Assembly (NCBI GenBank): GCA_964605705.1
Contig: CAZSDW010000023.1
Coordinates: 1 to 56,433, forward strand
From: CAZSDW01 sp964605705
Lineage (GTDB): Bacteria > Fidelibacterota > UBA2242
Length of the DNA stretch: 56,433 bases
Reading direction: 5' to 3'
A program made the position numbers and the translations under genes. The number at the start of each line of letters is the position of its first letter. Position 1 is the stretch's first letter. The notes beneath the pieces are model-generated. The model was given only the letters and a program-made list of their open reading frames with translations. It did no database searches and had not been told where the DNA came from. Below, one piece after another: positions 47,250 through 56,433 of the stretch.

Positions 47250-48250
47250 AAGGCAATTCGTAATGTAATTCGCTGAACGTCCGTCAGATAATCCATTTTT
47301 GTATAAGAGTAATCCAGGAAGAGTTTATTACCGGCAACCGGTATTTTCAGCCCGGCACCCAGATTAAACAGTTCTTCCGGATTATTCAAATTTAATCCAC
47401 CTCGCAGAAACAGATAATTTTTATAGGCATTCTCAATACCGACAGAAAAAGTTTCGGCATTATCGACCGGATGATTTAACTGCCCGGAAAAAGTAAGTTT
47501 ATTTGTTTCGGTATCAATGACTTCCATTGCAGCACCAAGTCTGAAGATTGTCGGCAGTGGAAATTCTTTGTAATTGTCTTTAATAGTACCACCTTCGATG
47601 ACAGGCTTGTCATAATTGCCTTTAAAAGCGACTTCAGGTCCGAAGTTGGTCAGAGAAACGGCAAACCGTAGGCTTCTGAAGCCGGTCCAGTAATAGGTAC
47701 CGATATCTATCATCGGAGTTCCACTGCTGACGTTAGCGATATTTTCCTCGACATATTTAAGGGTCAATCCCCATGAAAAATGTTCAGTGATTTTCTGCGA
47801 ACCCGACAGCGCCAGAAAATAATCGCTAAAGTAAAATTGCTGCCCGGTCCCGTGCGGCATATATTCGGTCGTCACATCCATCGGATCGGTATGCAGAAAA
47901 CCGCCACTGAATCCAAAGGCAAATGTTGAAGAGTGTTTATAGACCAAACCGAAAAAATCGTACTTGATATCCGCAGGCCACTTTATTCTGGTTGTATAAA
48001 ATTCCGAACTTTCCATCTGGGCTAGCCCGGCGGGATTCCAGTACAGACAGGAGGCATCATTGGCAATGCTGACAAACGCCCCGCCCATTGCCGCGCCGCG
48101 GCTGCCAATACCAATTTTTAAAAAGGTCAATGCCGATGTACCGGCACGCTGATAGCCCAGACTGGGAAAAATATCAATACTACCCTGTAACTGAATACTG
48201 CATAACAGCACCAAAACAGTCAGCGGATAATATTTCAGTCGTTTGAGCAT
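47246..48250 (-). CDS. PorV/PorQ family outer-membrane protein
   Basis: The 334-residue barrel has a signal peptide (about 1-24) and the PorV-family N-terminal signature (FLKIGIGSRGAAMGGAFVSI, then ANDASCLYWNPAGLAQMESS). Barrel strands follow (FGFSGGFLHTDPMDV, LTFSGQLNHPV, FLDYSYTKMDYL). In type IX secretion PorV carries folded cargo from the outer-membrane pore to the attachment complex. Here it is coupled to the TonB receptor upstream (TAATG overlap) and to the NHL lipoprotein downstream (ATGA), which suggests a dedicated assembly or display complex. Confidence 0.88.
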   Translation of the reverse strand: MLKRLKYYPLTVLVLLCSIQLQGSIDIFPSLGYQRAGTSALTFLKIGIGSRGAAMGGAFVSIANDASCLYWNPAGLAQMESSEFYTTRIKWPADIKYDFFGLVYKHSSTFAFGFSGGFLHTDPMDVTTEYMPHGTGQQFYFSDYFLALSGSQKITEHFSWGLTLKYVEENIANVSSGTPMIDIGTYYWTGFRSLRFAVSLTNFGPEVAFKGNYDKPVIEGGTIKDNYKEFPLPTIFRLGAAMEVIDTETNKLTFSGQLNHPVDNAETFSVGIENAYKNYLFLRGGLNLNNPEELFNLGAGLKIPVAGNKLFLDYSYTKMDYLTDVQRITLRIAL

Positions 48251-50997
48251 TAAAATTTGACCTTTATTCCGAGCATTATGTTTCTGGGTTCCTGGTATCG
48301 GGACGGATCGGTTGGTGGTAAGTCGGTCAATTCATCATACCAGGTCAGCGGAATCGGATCACCCGGTTCATAAGCTCTTCCGGTAACCGGATTGATGCGT
48401 CGGGCAATTTTGGCATTAAAAACGTTTTCGACTTGCAGAAACAGATCAAATCCAATATCCCGTATCGAAAAACCTTTCGTAAACTTTACATCCCAGCTCT
48501 GCCAATATGGTGACAATGCCGAGTACTCGGTTTCATCGTATTTACTTAGTTCCAGGTCAATCATCGGGGTGTATCGTTTTCCTGATGATACCTGCCAGTG
48601 AATATAAATCCCGAAATCCGATGGCAACGGTACTTTCCAAAGTTTTGATTGCCGGTTCCTCGGAACGTAGAAATTGAAATCAGCGGACATGCGCAGCGGT
48701 ACATCCCAGCTCATGAAGGTTTCATCGAGGGACTTTTCCTTGTTGACCGACACTTTATCCAGAGCTTCGTTGGGTGATGAACTTTTTCCGGACGTGATCG
48801 AATAGGTGCCATTCAGCCGCACAGAGAGCAATTCGGAGAAGCGACGCTGGAGATAGACTTCCAGTCCGCGTGACCGCGCATAATCCATATTAAAGTACAT
48901 AAACGGCTTTTTTAAACCGGTCTCACCAATGATAGTCACCTGTTCCGAAGTCGCATAATCAAAGAGGTCTTTGTAAAATGCCGTGACATTGATAATCTGA
49001 TCCTCACTGAATTTGTGCTTGACACCAATCTCATAGGCTACAGTCGTTGTTGGATTCAGGTCAGGATTGCCGAGCAGCGGACTGGCGCCCAGTTTGGTTT
49101 TATTCAAACTGGCATAGATATATTCATAATTTGGTCGCTGGGAAAAATGCCCATAGGAAAAGAATAGCACATCGTTATCCGTCAAAGGATGGGAAATCCC
49201 CAGGCGCGGACTTAAATGGGCTTTCCCCCGTTTATTGCCAAATTTGAAAGTGTCGTTTTTAAAATCCTCACGAAAACTCTCTGACAGATGCGGTGCCAGT
49301 TCGAGGTTATCGATAATTTCCGTACACATTTCATCAAGCAACATGTAGTCAAAACGCAATCCCACATTTACGATCATTCCGGCATATACGATTTTGTCCT
49401 GAATATAGGCGGCACCGGCATTGGGAGTGACTTTATAGATGTCCCAGGAGCCACCGAAGCTGTTATTCGCCCCGGTTAACCACGGATCATCGATATTAAT
49501 TACCTGAAGCTCGGTGAATTCGAGTTCAAAACCGGTTTTCATCCGGTGATTACTGCTTACCTGACTGGTCAGCTCGGTTTTGATTGTCCATGTATCGGAA
49601 TAATGATCATGCCAGTTGGAGCCATCGCCTACGTCATAAAAACCGTCCCGGTTCCAAACTGTAATGTCACCATCGGGCATATCGCTGAGGTAAATAATCG
49701 GTTGAATATCATTGGTTACCACGTATTCATCAAAGTACTTTCCCTGTACAGCTGAATTTACATTGATAAATACCCGTCCGATATCGACGTCAATAAACGA
49801 CCGTTTGCTGAAGCTGTGGGTTAGCTGGAAATTATACTGAATCCCATCCCAGGTTATAGTATTGTAATGATTCAGCCAGTGAATAAATTCATAAGGGAAG
49901 AAGATCTTTGTATTGGCGATTGACTGAAAATAGCCCTGATTGATCTGCAATGACCGTTTGTAAACGCCGGAGAGCTTCGTATTATTGAGTTTCCAGGTCA
50001 GTTTCATCAAACCTGACCAGTTATTCTCTTCCCTGGGTGCAAAAGGTTTATAGGCGGCTACTGAGGGAATCAACTGTGCTGCAGCCGGCAAATAGGTATC
50101 TGATAGAAACATGTACCCATTAGTGAAAAAAGTAAACGAACCCGGCAGATTCAAACCGAGTTTTGGTAGCAGAAAATTTGTCAGTGGTTCCGGTCCGCCA
50201 AAGGAGATTTCGATAGCATCGGTATTGAAATTATTGATAATGGAATCCATGAGTAGATGGTCAGTTTTCAGAGAAACGCTGCCGTGGTATTCCGAGCCGC
50301 CCTCCTTCGTTTTCACTTCAATAATCCCGGACATCGCCTGCCCGTATTCGGCATTGAAGCCACCGGTGATTACTTCCAGTTCCTCGATGGCATCGGTACT
50401 TAAAAAAACACCGTAATTTTTACCGGACAGCGGATCTTTCGTAGAAACTCCGTCAATAATATATAGGTTTTCATCCGCCCTGCCGCCGCGAATATGGATT
50501 TCATTATCGACTTTGACAACCCCCACCTGCTGCTCAAGCAGATCATCGACGCTCTCGACAATTTTTACATCGATGTCCTGGCTATTGATTCGCTGTAGTG
50601 AGCTGGTCAGATCGGTTTCAAGTAGTGGTTTTTTTCCGACTACCACTACCTCCTGCCCGAATGCCAGAATCGTCGATTCCAGTTGGACTTCAATCCGTTC
50701 CGTTTGGTTCGCTGTAACGCTGATCCCGGTATTCAACTGAAGTTTATATCCAATCATGCTGATTTCGACATCATAATCACCGGGACTCAATCCGGTAATG
50801 GTAAAATTTCCGTTCATATCGGAAGCCGCACCCTTGTACGTTCCCTTGACAATCACATTGGCTCCAATAATGGCAGTATTGGTCTCTCTATCAATAATAT
50901 GCCCGGCGATTCCACCGGTCTCAGCAGAATATAAAAGTGAACATCCGATGATCAGATTCAGAGCCAATATGCAGTATTTCAGTAGATGCCTCTTCAG
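48250..50997 (-). CDS. TonB-dependent receptor with CarboxypepD-reg-like N-terminus
   Basis: This outer-membrane receptor of about 915 residues has a signal peptide, a carboxypeptidase-regulatory-like domain (about 25-105; GGIAGHIIDRETNTAIIGAN, DMNGNFTITGLSPGDYDVEI), a plug domain (QVGVVKVDNEIHIRGGRADE, GFNAEYGQAMSGIIEVKTKE) and a 22-strand barrel ending in IKVKF. The architecture is that of oligomer-importing or extracellular-matrix TonB receptors of FCB bacteria. The start is unclear: TTG at 50967 leaves a signal without positive charges, while an upstream CTG at 50997 gives LKRHLLKYCILALNLIIG. No ATG is available in either position. Confidence 0.86.
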   Translation of the reverse strand: MKRHLLKYCILALNLIIGCSLLYSAETGGIAGHIIDRETNTAIIGANVIVKGTYKGAASDMNGNFTITGLSPGDYDVEISMIGYKLQLNTGISVTANQTERIEVQLESTILAFGQEVVVVGKKPLLETDLTSSLQRINSQDIDVKIVESVDDLLEQQVGVVKVDNEIHIRGGRADENLYIIDGVSTKDPLSGKNYGVFLSTDAIEELEVITGGFNAEYGQAMSGIIEVKTKEGGSEYHGSVSLKTDHLLMDSIINNFNTDAIEISFGGPEPLTNFLLPKLGLNLPGSFTFFTNGYMFLSDTYLPAAAQLIPSVAAYKPFAPREENNWSGLMKLTWKLNNTKLSGVYKRSLQINQGYFQSIANTKIFFPYEFIHWLNHYNTITWDGIQYNFQLTHSFSKRSFIDVDIGRVFINVNSAVQGKYFDEYVVTNDIQPIIYLSDMPDGDITVWNRDGFYDVGDGSNWHDHYSDTWTIKTELTSQVSSNHRMKTGFELEFTELQVINIDDPWLTGANNSFGGSWDIYKVTPNAGAAYIQDKIVYAGMIVNVGLRFDYMLLDEMCTEIIDNLELAPHLSESFREDFKNDTFKFGNKRGKAHLSPRLGISHPLTDNDVLFFSYGHFSQRPNYEYIYASLNKTKLGASPLLGNPDLNPTTTVAYEIGVKHKFSEDQIINVTAFYKDLFDYATSEQVTIIGETGLKKPFMYFNMDYARSRGLEVYLQRRFSELLSVRLNGTYSITSGKSSSPNEALDKVSVNKEKSLDETFMSWDVPLRMSADFNFYVPRNRQSKLWKVPLPSDFGIYIHWQVSSGKRYTPMIDLELSKYDETEYSALSPYWQSWDVKFTKGFSIRDIGFDLFLQVENVFNAKIARRINPVTGRAYEPGDPIPLTWYDELTDLPPTDPSRYQEPRNIMLGIKVKF

Positions 50998-50999
50998 AA

Positions 51000-52646
51000 T
51001 CAGTTCCCTTTTCCTAAAAACTGTCGGATGACTTCTTTGATATTGCCGTACCCATTGGCATCATGAAGTGTAAAGGATAAGAATATCAGTTTTGCCGGTT
51101 CATCTATCGGATATTTCAGCCCGATTACCGGTTCACCGGGCCACTCATCCCTTGTCGATTCAGGTAGTTGATAGAGCGTATCTGCATCTGCACCCAAATT
51201 CAATCCATCGGGATTGGAGATAATTTTACCGGGTGTTACCTGCAAATCCACATACGCACTGTCCCGACTGTAAATAATTTTTCCCGGTCCAATCCGGTAG
51301 TCAACGGGATAAGGTTTAAACCGGTAGGCGCTTGTCACCAAATCCAATCCATCGGAAGATAAAAACGCAAACAGTGAATCATTATTATCCCTCGCTGTAA
51401 CCGAGCTGATCAGGATATGATTATCTTTGTCGGGTCTCAATAAATACCTTAGTATTTGCGTTGACATATTCGGCAGATGTGACTGACCATCAGCATAGTA
51501 AACAATGTACTTAAAGAATGAGATGGTCTCATCGATATCAATTTTTGAATAGGGTATCCGGTTTTCAATATGCCAGACCGAATAGTTGTCTTCTCCGAGT
51601 ATTTCGTCCAAAGCATCAGGATACAGATGGTCTCCTTCAGTTGCCAATGCGTAATCATCAATGAATAGAGTTCCGTTCGTTTTTGGTTGCTCAACGGTCC
51701 AGGTACCTTTTGGCTTTGGAAACTGAATAATCGGGCTTAACTGCCCGGCAATATCTTCCACTACCAGATAAAAGACCCACTCACCAGGAGAAATATTACG
51801 CAGAGTGATGATTCTTTCAGAACCTTCGAGGACACCGTTTATCTCAGCCTGCCGAAAATCATCAATCGTCAAAGGCGCCGCAGCTTCTTTCCGATTGAGA
51901 GCATAGTAAAATGCCACCAGGGTCTCATTCCCATCGGGATCCTGCCCGACCCAGTTGAATGTCCGGGTTGTAAAGGTTTTAACAGAAATCGTATCGACAG
52001 GATTGCTACTGTACACAAAAAAGACATTCGGTGGAGAATTCTGGATCGGAAAAAGGGCATAGGCTGGCGTCGGGTCTATCGCTCCAACGGTATCGGTCGG
52101 TGGTAACGAGTAAAATTCATCACCACGCAACGTTTTCAATGTGGATCCTTCAGGTGTCTGGATACTGGCTGTATTACCTTCGGAAAGAACGACGTCCAGA
52201 CTGTCATAAATCCGGTACTGATTACCCACATCGGAAAAATATTCGTTGTCAATATCCGATTTTGTCACTTCCGGATAATCCCATTTCGCCGAATTATCAA
52301 CGGCTTTAATTTTAAACCAGAAATTATCGACTTTTTGCCGGATCGGTAAATTAAAAGTATCCGACTCTGCTGTCGTCCACAAAAAGGAATCCGGATTGAT
52401 ACTTGCGAAAAAACTCCACTGATAATAATAACCAATCACTTCGCCATCATGATCACTGCCCCACCAGTGCAATATCTGGGTGCTGAAAGTTGTATCCAAT
52501 CCCATCTCGTTTGGCTGGATAAATAATTTGGTTTCCGGCGGCTCATTCGGATAGGGCTGAGAAATCAAACCCTTATCACAGGAGCAGTAAAAAATACTGC
52601 CGATTATTGCGACGGCTACTATTGTTAAGAAAAGAAATTTTTGCAA
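51000..52646 (-). CDS. Surface lipoprotein of unknown function with Ig-like and GATase-like regions
   Basis: The 548-residue product has a lipoprotein signal (AIIGSIFYCSC, Cys23) and two Ig/fibronectin-like segments that share a WWGSDHDGEVIGYYYQWSFF / WVGQDPDGNETLVAFYYALN pattern (about 60-140 and 230-310). Then comes an alpha/beta region (about 335-470; GTLFIDDYALATEGDHLYPD, YIVYYADGQSHLPNMSTQIL) that looks like a class I glutamine-amidotransferase fold without an obvious catalytic Cys. No function is known. It lies directly upstream of the TonB receptor gene (stop and start almost touch), which points to a partner role. Confidence 0.6.
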   Translation of the reverse strand: MQKFLFLTIVAVAIIGSIFYCSCDKGLISQPYPNEPPETKLFIQPNEMGLDTTFSTQILHWWGSDHDGEVIGYYYQWSFFASINPDSFLWTTAESDTFNLPIRQKVDNFWFKIKAVDNSAKWDYPEVTKSDIDNEYFSDVGNQYRIYDSLDVVLSEGNTASIQTPEGSTLKTLRGDEFYSLPPTDTVGAIDPTPAYALFPIQNSPPNVFFVYSSNPVDTISVKTFTTRTFNWVGQDPDGNETLVAFYYALNRKEAAAPLTIDDFRQAEINGVLEGSERIITLRNISPGEWVFYLVVEDIAGQLSPIIQFPKPKGTWTVEQPKTNGTLFIDDYALATEGDHLYPDALDEILGEDNYSVWHIENRIPYSKIDIDETISFFKYIVYYADGQSHLPNMSTQILRYLLRPDKDNHILISSVTARDNNDSLFAFLSSDGLDLVTSAYRFKPYPVDYRIGPGKIIYSRDSAYVDLQVTPGKIISNPDGLNLGADADTLYQLPESTRDEWPGEPVIGLKYPIDEPAKLIFLSFTLHDANGYGNIKEVIRQFLGKGN

Positions 52647-52664
52647 GAAATACCTTTGTGAATA

Positions 52665-52694
52665 AATAGCGTCCGGCTTCTGCCGGACGCTATT
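52665..52694 (-). terminator. Strong hairpin, likely terminator
   Basis: A perfect 13-bp stem (AATAGCGTCCGGC / GCCGGACGCTATT) encloses a four-base loop just after the stop of the upstream sorting-domain protein gene. On the minus strand it is followed only by TATTC, so termination may be partial and allow read-through to the next gene. Confidence 0.7.
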
Positions 52695-52702
52695 CGACTA
52701 AA

Positions 52703-55264
52703 CTATTTTAAAAGAATCATCTTTTTCGATTGAACAAAATCACCGGAAATAATCTGATAAATATAGACGCCGGCTGGAGCGATGCGATAGTATTTATCAC
52801 GACCATTCCAACTTAACGTATAATTGCCACTTGCCTGATGTTTGTCAACCAGAGTAATGATTTCCTGTCCGAGAATGTTATAGATCTTCAAAGTCACGGC
52901 TCCGCTCTTCTCTATTCCATAATTAATGGAAGTTGTCGGATTAAACGGATTCGGATAATTCTGATCCAATCGATAGGCGATCGGCAAATTCACATCGTCA
53001 TCGATTTTTACCGTAACATTCCCAATATCATCATTACCCCTGACAATTAATTCGTATTTATCAAAAGAGTACTGGATATTTCCGATAATGTATTCAATCA
53101 TGTCATCAACAACAGGAACATAATCATAGACAGCATGGTATCCGTTGATCTGAACAGTTTTCCCGGCATCATCCGTAACAGTCCAGTCATCGTTCGCATC
53201 CATTTCAGTCAAGACGCTTACATCGGAGATTTTTACCAGAACACCTTCATAAGGCTCCGAGCTTACGGAATCGGCTGCCAGCTCTGCTGAAGTCAGTTCG
53301 GCTATGGTTACTGCATTGGACGAGGAAAGCACATTCACAGATACTACCGGAGAAATCTCGGTCAGGTAGTAATATTCTTTCACGGTACCAACTATTTCGA
53401 CTTCATCACCGATTTTCAGCCCCGGGTACGCACTGGTGTAAACCATGATTCCGTTCCAGGCGGCACCGGGATGAGCGGTATTACTGAAATCCTGGACATG
53501 AAAAGAACTGGTTACGGTCGAAGTATCGGAAGTTACAACTCCTGTAAATTTAACCAGTTCATCTTTCAAAGGTGATTCCGTATTGGTGGCTTCTGAAAAC
53601 TGAATGTCATAGATTGTTGTCTCTGTAGGACCGGATACGATGAATGAATAGACAGATGTCGGTGCATCATCCGGATCAAGGGATGTGTTGGCATCATTAT
53701 CAGTTGCTGAAACATAGAAACTGATTGAATCACCGTTGGCAAATGGATTCAGTTGATATTCATAAGTAGATCCGGTTGTATTAACCATATTGACTTCGAT
53801 ATAAGCACCGTCATTGACAGCATAAAACAGTTTTACCGATTCAACAGTACCTTCATCCAATGCCGAGGTGCTTATTGTCACCGAATCTTCAGGTTGCGGA
53901 TTAACGGGAGAATAACCGGTATTGGAAAGCAAGGGCGGACCTGCGGCAATGACGATATCCGTATCGTAGCGGGGAACCAAATTATAGTTACCGGCAAAAT
54001 GATGGTAAATGACACCAACAACAGATTCAAATAATGTCCCCATTGCTGGAATACCCATCGTGACACCGCTGGAATAACCGATACTGGTCACTAATCCCCG
54101 TCCGGTTTCATCCTCAAATCTAACACCATAAGGTCCGACAGAATCTACTACGACGTTAGATATTTTTACTAAAGCGTTTTCATACTTTTCTGCCTTGTAA
54201 CTAGGTATATTGTCATAATATAGGGTATCGCAAAAAGTTGAGGTTTTTACATCAATTGGCTCCGGGACTGTAGCATATTCGCCTAATAAAGAAATTGCTT
54301 CAGTTGCATCCAGTTCAGTATTGACACAATTTTGATAAAAGTATTCAGAAACAATACCGGTTACTTTAATAGAATCACCCTCAAAAACGGTTGGAACTTC
54401 ATCACTGAAATCATCATAGACCATCATTGCGCTCCAATCACCGCCGCCGGACTGCTGCAGGTAGTACTTTTTACCACTGCCGGCATAGAGCAGACCGGAT
54501 TTAACGGTTACTACACCGACAATCGAGACGGTATCATCCTCGAAATAACTGCGATCATTACCAGCCAGAACATCGCATTCACGAACCTGCTGAATAGACT
54601 GAATCATGGTGATCCCATTAATCGGTCCAAAGTCATAGGCTGCTCTTGGTTCGATTACGTTATGTCCGGATGATAAAAAGGCAACTCCAACGATCCAATC
54701 TATATCATCATTAGTTTTAGGATGATAATAGTAATTATCATCAGCCCTGGTACCTATTCTGCCTACTCCTGAACCATCATCTACTAACCATGAATAACTT
54801 GTGATTGTTTCATCTGTTACAGTAACATTTCTAACTTTTACTAAAACGCTTTCAAATTGCTCGGCGCTGTCAATTCCAGCGGTTGTACCTTCAACTGGTT
54901 CGAGCCACTTGCATGAATCCAGGACTGTCACATCGGTTACACTGGTTATTTCGGTCAAACCGTTGTACTCATCCACTGTACCGGTTACCTGAACACTGTC
55001 GCCTTCATTGACAACCCAAGTGCTACTGGAACCGACATAAACCTGAACACCATTCCATGCTCCGGGTGCATCCTGTAAAAAAAAGTAACCACTGCTGTAG
55101 GTATAGCGTCCTACGGTCACAACACCAGAGAGTGTCACTACCTGGTCAATTAAGGGTGAGTCTCCGCTGACATCAGTTGTGTACTGCACATCATGAATGG
55201 GCGTTATTGTCTGAGCCAATAACAACGAGCTCATCACAAAAATTAATAGTAACAGTTTACGCAT
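52703..55264 (-). CDS. Secreted multi-OB-fold protein with T9SS-type sorting domain
   Basis: The 853-residue protein has a signal peptide (about 1-18) and three copies of a double OB-fold module: about 22-215 (VVTLSGVVTVGRYTYSSGYF, EGDSVQVTGTVDEYNGLTEI), about 218-445 (VSIVGVVTVKSGLLY, EGDSIKVTGIVSEYFYQN) and about 553-755 (LVKFTGVVTSDTSTVTSSFH, IGDEVEIVGTVKEYYYLTEI). An Ig-like segment lies between the second and third. The end is a sorting domain (YPNPFNPTTSINYGIE, YNILGQEIITLVD, MILLK). OB folds bind nucleic acid or oligosaccharide; binding here is inferred. The start is 11 bases after the next gene upstream. Confidence 0.85.
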   Translation of the reverse strand: MRKLLLLIFVMSSLLLAQTITPIHDVQYTTDVSGDSPLIDQVVTLSGVVTVGRYTYSSGYFFLQDAPGAWNGVQVYVGSSSTWVVNEGDSVQVTGTVDEYNGLTEITSVTDVTVLDSCKWLEPVEGTTAGIDSAEQFESVLVKVRNVTVTDETITSYSWLVDDGSGVGRIGTRADDNYYYHPKTNDDIDWIVGVAFLSSGHNVIEPRAAYDFGPINGITMIQSIQQVRECDVLAGNDRSYFEDDTVSIVGVVTVKSGLLYAGSGKKYYLQQSGGGDWSAMMVYDDFSDEVPTVFEGDSIKVTGIVSEYFYQNCVNTELDATEAISLLGEYATVPEPIDVKTSTFCDTLYYDNIPSYKAEKYENALVKISNVVVDSVGPYGVRFEDETGRGLVTSIGYSSGVTMGIPAMGTLFESVVGVIYHHFAGNYNLVPRYDTDIVIAAGPPLLSNTGYSPVNPQPEDSVTISTSALDEGTVESVKLFYAVNDGAYIEVNMVNTTGSTYEYQLNPFANGDSISFYVSATDNDANTSLDPDDAPTSVYSFIVSGPTETTIYDIQFSEATNTESPLKDELVKFTGVVTSDTSTVTSSFHVQDFSNTAHPGAAWNGIMVYTSAYPGLKIGDEVEIVGTVKEYYYLTEISPVVSVNVLSSSNAVTIAELTSAELAADSVSSEPYEGVLVKISDVSVLTEMDANDDWTVTDDAGKTVQINGYHAVYDYVPVVDDMIEYIIGNIQYSFDKYELIVRGNDDIGNVTVKIDDDVNLPIAYRLDQNYPNPFNPTTSINYGIEKSGAVTLKIYNILGQEIITLVDKHQASGNYTLSWNGRDKYYRIAPAGVYIYQIISGDFVQSKKMILLK

Positions 55265-55275
55265 TTTCTTTCCTC

Positions 55276-56433
55276 CTATTTAATTATTGCAAATTTTCCA
55301 ATAGATATTTTATTGGTTTTGAGATTTTCAACAGAAAACATGTAAAGTCCGGCAGCGACTGCCTGATTGTAACGGGTAATCAAATCCCAGGCATGTTCAC
55401 CTCCGGAAAAAGCGGGATTCTTCCCAAAAACAACTTCATTCAGCAATTCGATATCAGAACCATCGTAAGTGTTGGCGTCATGCCGAATAACATCAATGAG
55501 TTCACCGGATAACGTATATATCCGGATCTCTGCCTTTGCCGGCAAGTTTGTAAACCAGAGCATGCGCTCCTTTTCCCCAAAACCATCCCAATCTGCAGTG
55601 GCACGATATGGATTGGGATAGACGCCGACTTTTTGTTCAAATTCCGGATTGGTTGCTGTTCCGGGGATCGCATAGGCTTTATAGGATGCGCTTTCGGTAC
55701 TGACAATTCCCTTGGATGCATCGCCAAAATCAAAAGCAACGACCGAGTACCAGTTCCGAGCAGGCCAACCATTCTTGAGATCATAATCAATATATTTATA
55801 ATGAAATTCCATGGAATCGCCAGCAACATTCAGCCACTCGGATGAGGGATTTCCAGATTCATCATAAATTCTGACAGGATCAAGTCCCGTATTGTAATTA
55901 ATAAAACCAATCGGCTGAACTTCAAATTCATCGATTATGTCATATTGTGCCATCAGGGTTTGTTCTTTTCCAACACCGGTTTTACGTCCGGCATATATGC
56001 GATAGCCTTCAAAATCAATAATCTCGGAAACCGGATCATAGGCATCCGGATTTTCAGGATCTTCCGCAGAATTATCCCAGTAAATCGTTATCTGCTGGTC
56101 GCCGGGCACAACTACCATGTTAGGTGTTGGTGGCGGTCCGGGCAATTTATAGCCAAGATCATAAGCCCGTTGTGCCCATTTGGCATTCTCGTAGAGAATC
56201 TGCCGGCGCTCTTCAGTATCATCCTGCGAATTGGTTGCCCATAAACCACAGACAATCGCGAAAGATACATTGATTTTTTCTCCGGGTTCCCAGACCTGCT
56301 CGTTAAACTCATTCACTGAATTTCCGAATGGACCGGCAGAGATCAGCACCATCCAGCTGGTCGGTTCGGTAATCAGAACATATTCCGAGCCTGTGTACAG
56401 CTGCATGCGCTCGTACATTTCAACATCGCCAAG
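55276..56433 (-). CDS. Secreted protein C-terminal part with sorting-type domain (runs off the window)
   Basis: The frame is open to the window edge (LGDVE precedes the first in-window ATG at 56418), so the N-terminus lies beyond. The visible 385 residues show beta-rich Ig/fibronectin-like segments (about 105-260; GDQQITIYWDNSAEDPENPD) and a FlgD/T9SS-like C-terminus (VGVYPNPYRA, LPAKAEIRIYTLSGELIDVI, GEHAWDLITRYNQAVAAGLY, ISIGKFAIIK). I cannot name the N-terminal function. It is the first visible gene of the operon that continues through the multi-OB-fold protein. Confidence 0.75.
   Translation of the reverse strand, partial: LGDVEMYERMQLYTGSEYVLITEPTSWMVLISAGPFGNSVNEFNEQVWEPGEKINVSFAIVCGLWATNSQDDTEERRQILYENAKWAQRAYDLGYKLPGPPPTPNMVVVPGDQQITIYWDNSAEDPENPDAYDPVSEIIDFEGYRIYAGRKTGVGKEQTLMAQYDIIDEFEVQPIGFINYNTGLDPVRIYDESGNPSSEWLNVAGDSMEFHYKYIDYDLKNGWPARNWYSVVAFDFGDASKGIVSTESASYKAYAIPGTATNPEFEQKVGVYPNPYRATADWDGFGEKERMLWFTNLPAKAEIRIYTLSGELIDVIRHDANTYDGSDIELLNEVVFGKNPAFSGGEHAWDLITRYNQAVAAGLYMFSVENLKTNKISIGKFAIIK

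Overview
The window reads as a chromosomal scaffold segment of a Gram-negative bacterium of the FCB group (Bacteroidota-like relatives such as Marinimicrobia, KSB1 or Calditrichota; the exact phylum cannot be fixed from sequence reading alone). The evidence is several secreted proteins with FCB-type C-terminal sorting or FlgD-like domains (NPFNPTT motifs), PorV-like and TonB-receptor outer-membrane proteins, lamin-tail and OB-fold surface proteins, CsgG-like lipoprotein paralogues, and moderate G+C. Two runs of exactly 100 N (39098-39197 and 45704-45803) are scaffold gaps of unknown true length.

Layout. 1-3000: a helical hypothetical gene, a degenerate 21-bp tandem repeat array, a terminator, a decayed minus-strand gene, and a CsgG-like envelope protein. 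3002-10240 (+): rmuC, mntP, a DUF402 gene, asnA, serA, leuS, a compact housekeeping run. 10417-17507 (-): M20 amidohydrolase, purL, uvrC, dacB, preceded by a broken nickel superoxide dismutase gene. nagA (+) ends at a shared terminator with a TetR-TolC-MFP-RND efflux operon (-), whose promoter and palindromic operator can be read directly. A tRNA-Ser(CGA) and tadA (-) follow, then an AGCS symporter and an inositol-phosphatase-family gene (+), a CsgG-PEGA protein (-), a GAF-only protein and a lipoprotein (+).

33004-56433 is almost one 23-kb block of minus-strand envelope and secretion genes. Its first half is a tightly packed operon (45492 to 34547): two lamin-tail/OB-fold surface proteins, a PorV-like barrel, a barrel-like protein with two ComEA-type helix-hairpin-helix modules, a FadL-like barrel and a secreted 5'-nucleotidase. 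After a strong terminator comes a lipoprotein endonuclease/exonuclease/phosphatase. Together these look like machinery for binding, cutting, dephosphorylating and importing extracellular DNA or nucleotides. That is the best candidate here for an undescribed system, and it is inference. The second half (56433 to 45948) holds two sorting-domain proteins, a lipoprotein, a TonB-dependent receptor, PorV and an NHL-propeller lipoprotein, the last three overlapping.

The clearest surprise is the nickel SOD remnant at 17280-17507. It keeps a perfect Shine-Dalgarno and signal peptide, but its His1 is Tyr, its Tyr9 codon is TAA, and its C-terminal half is gone.
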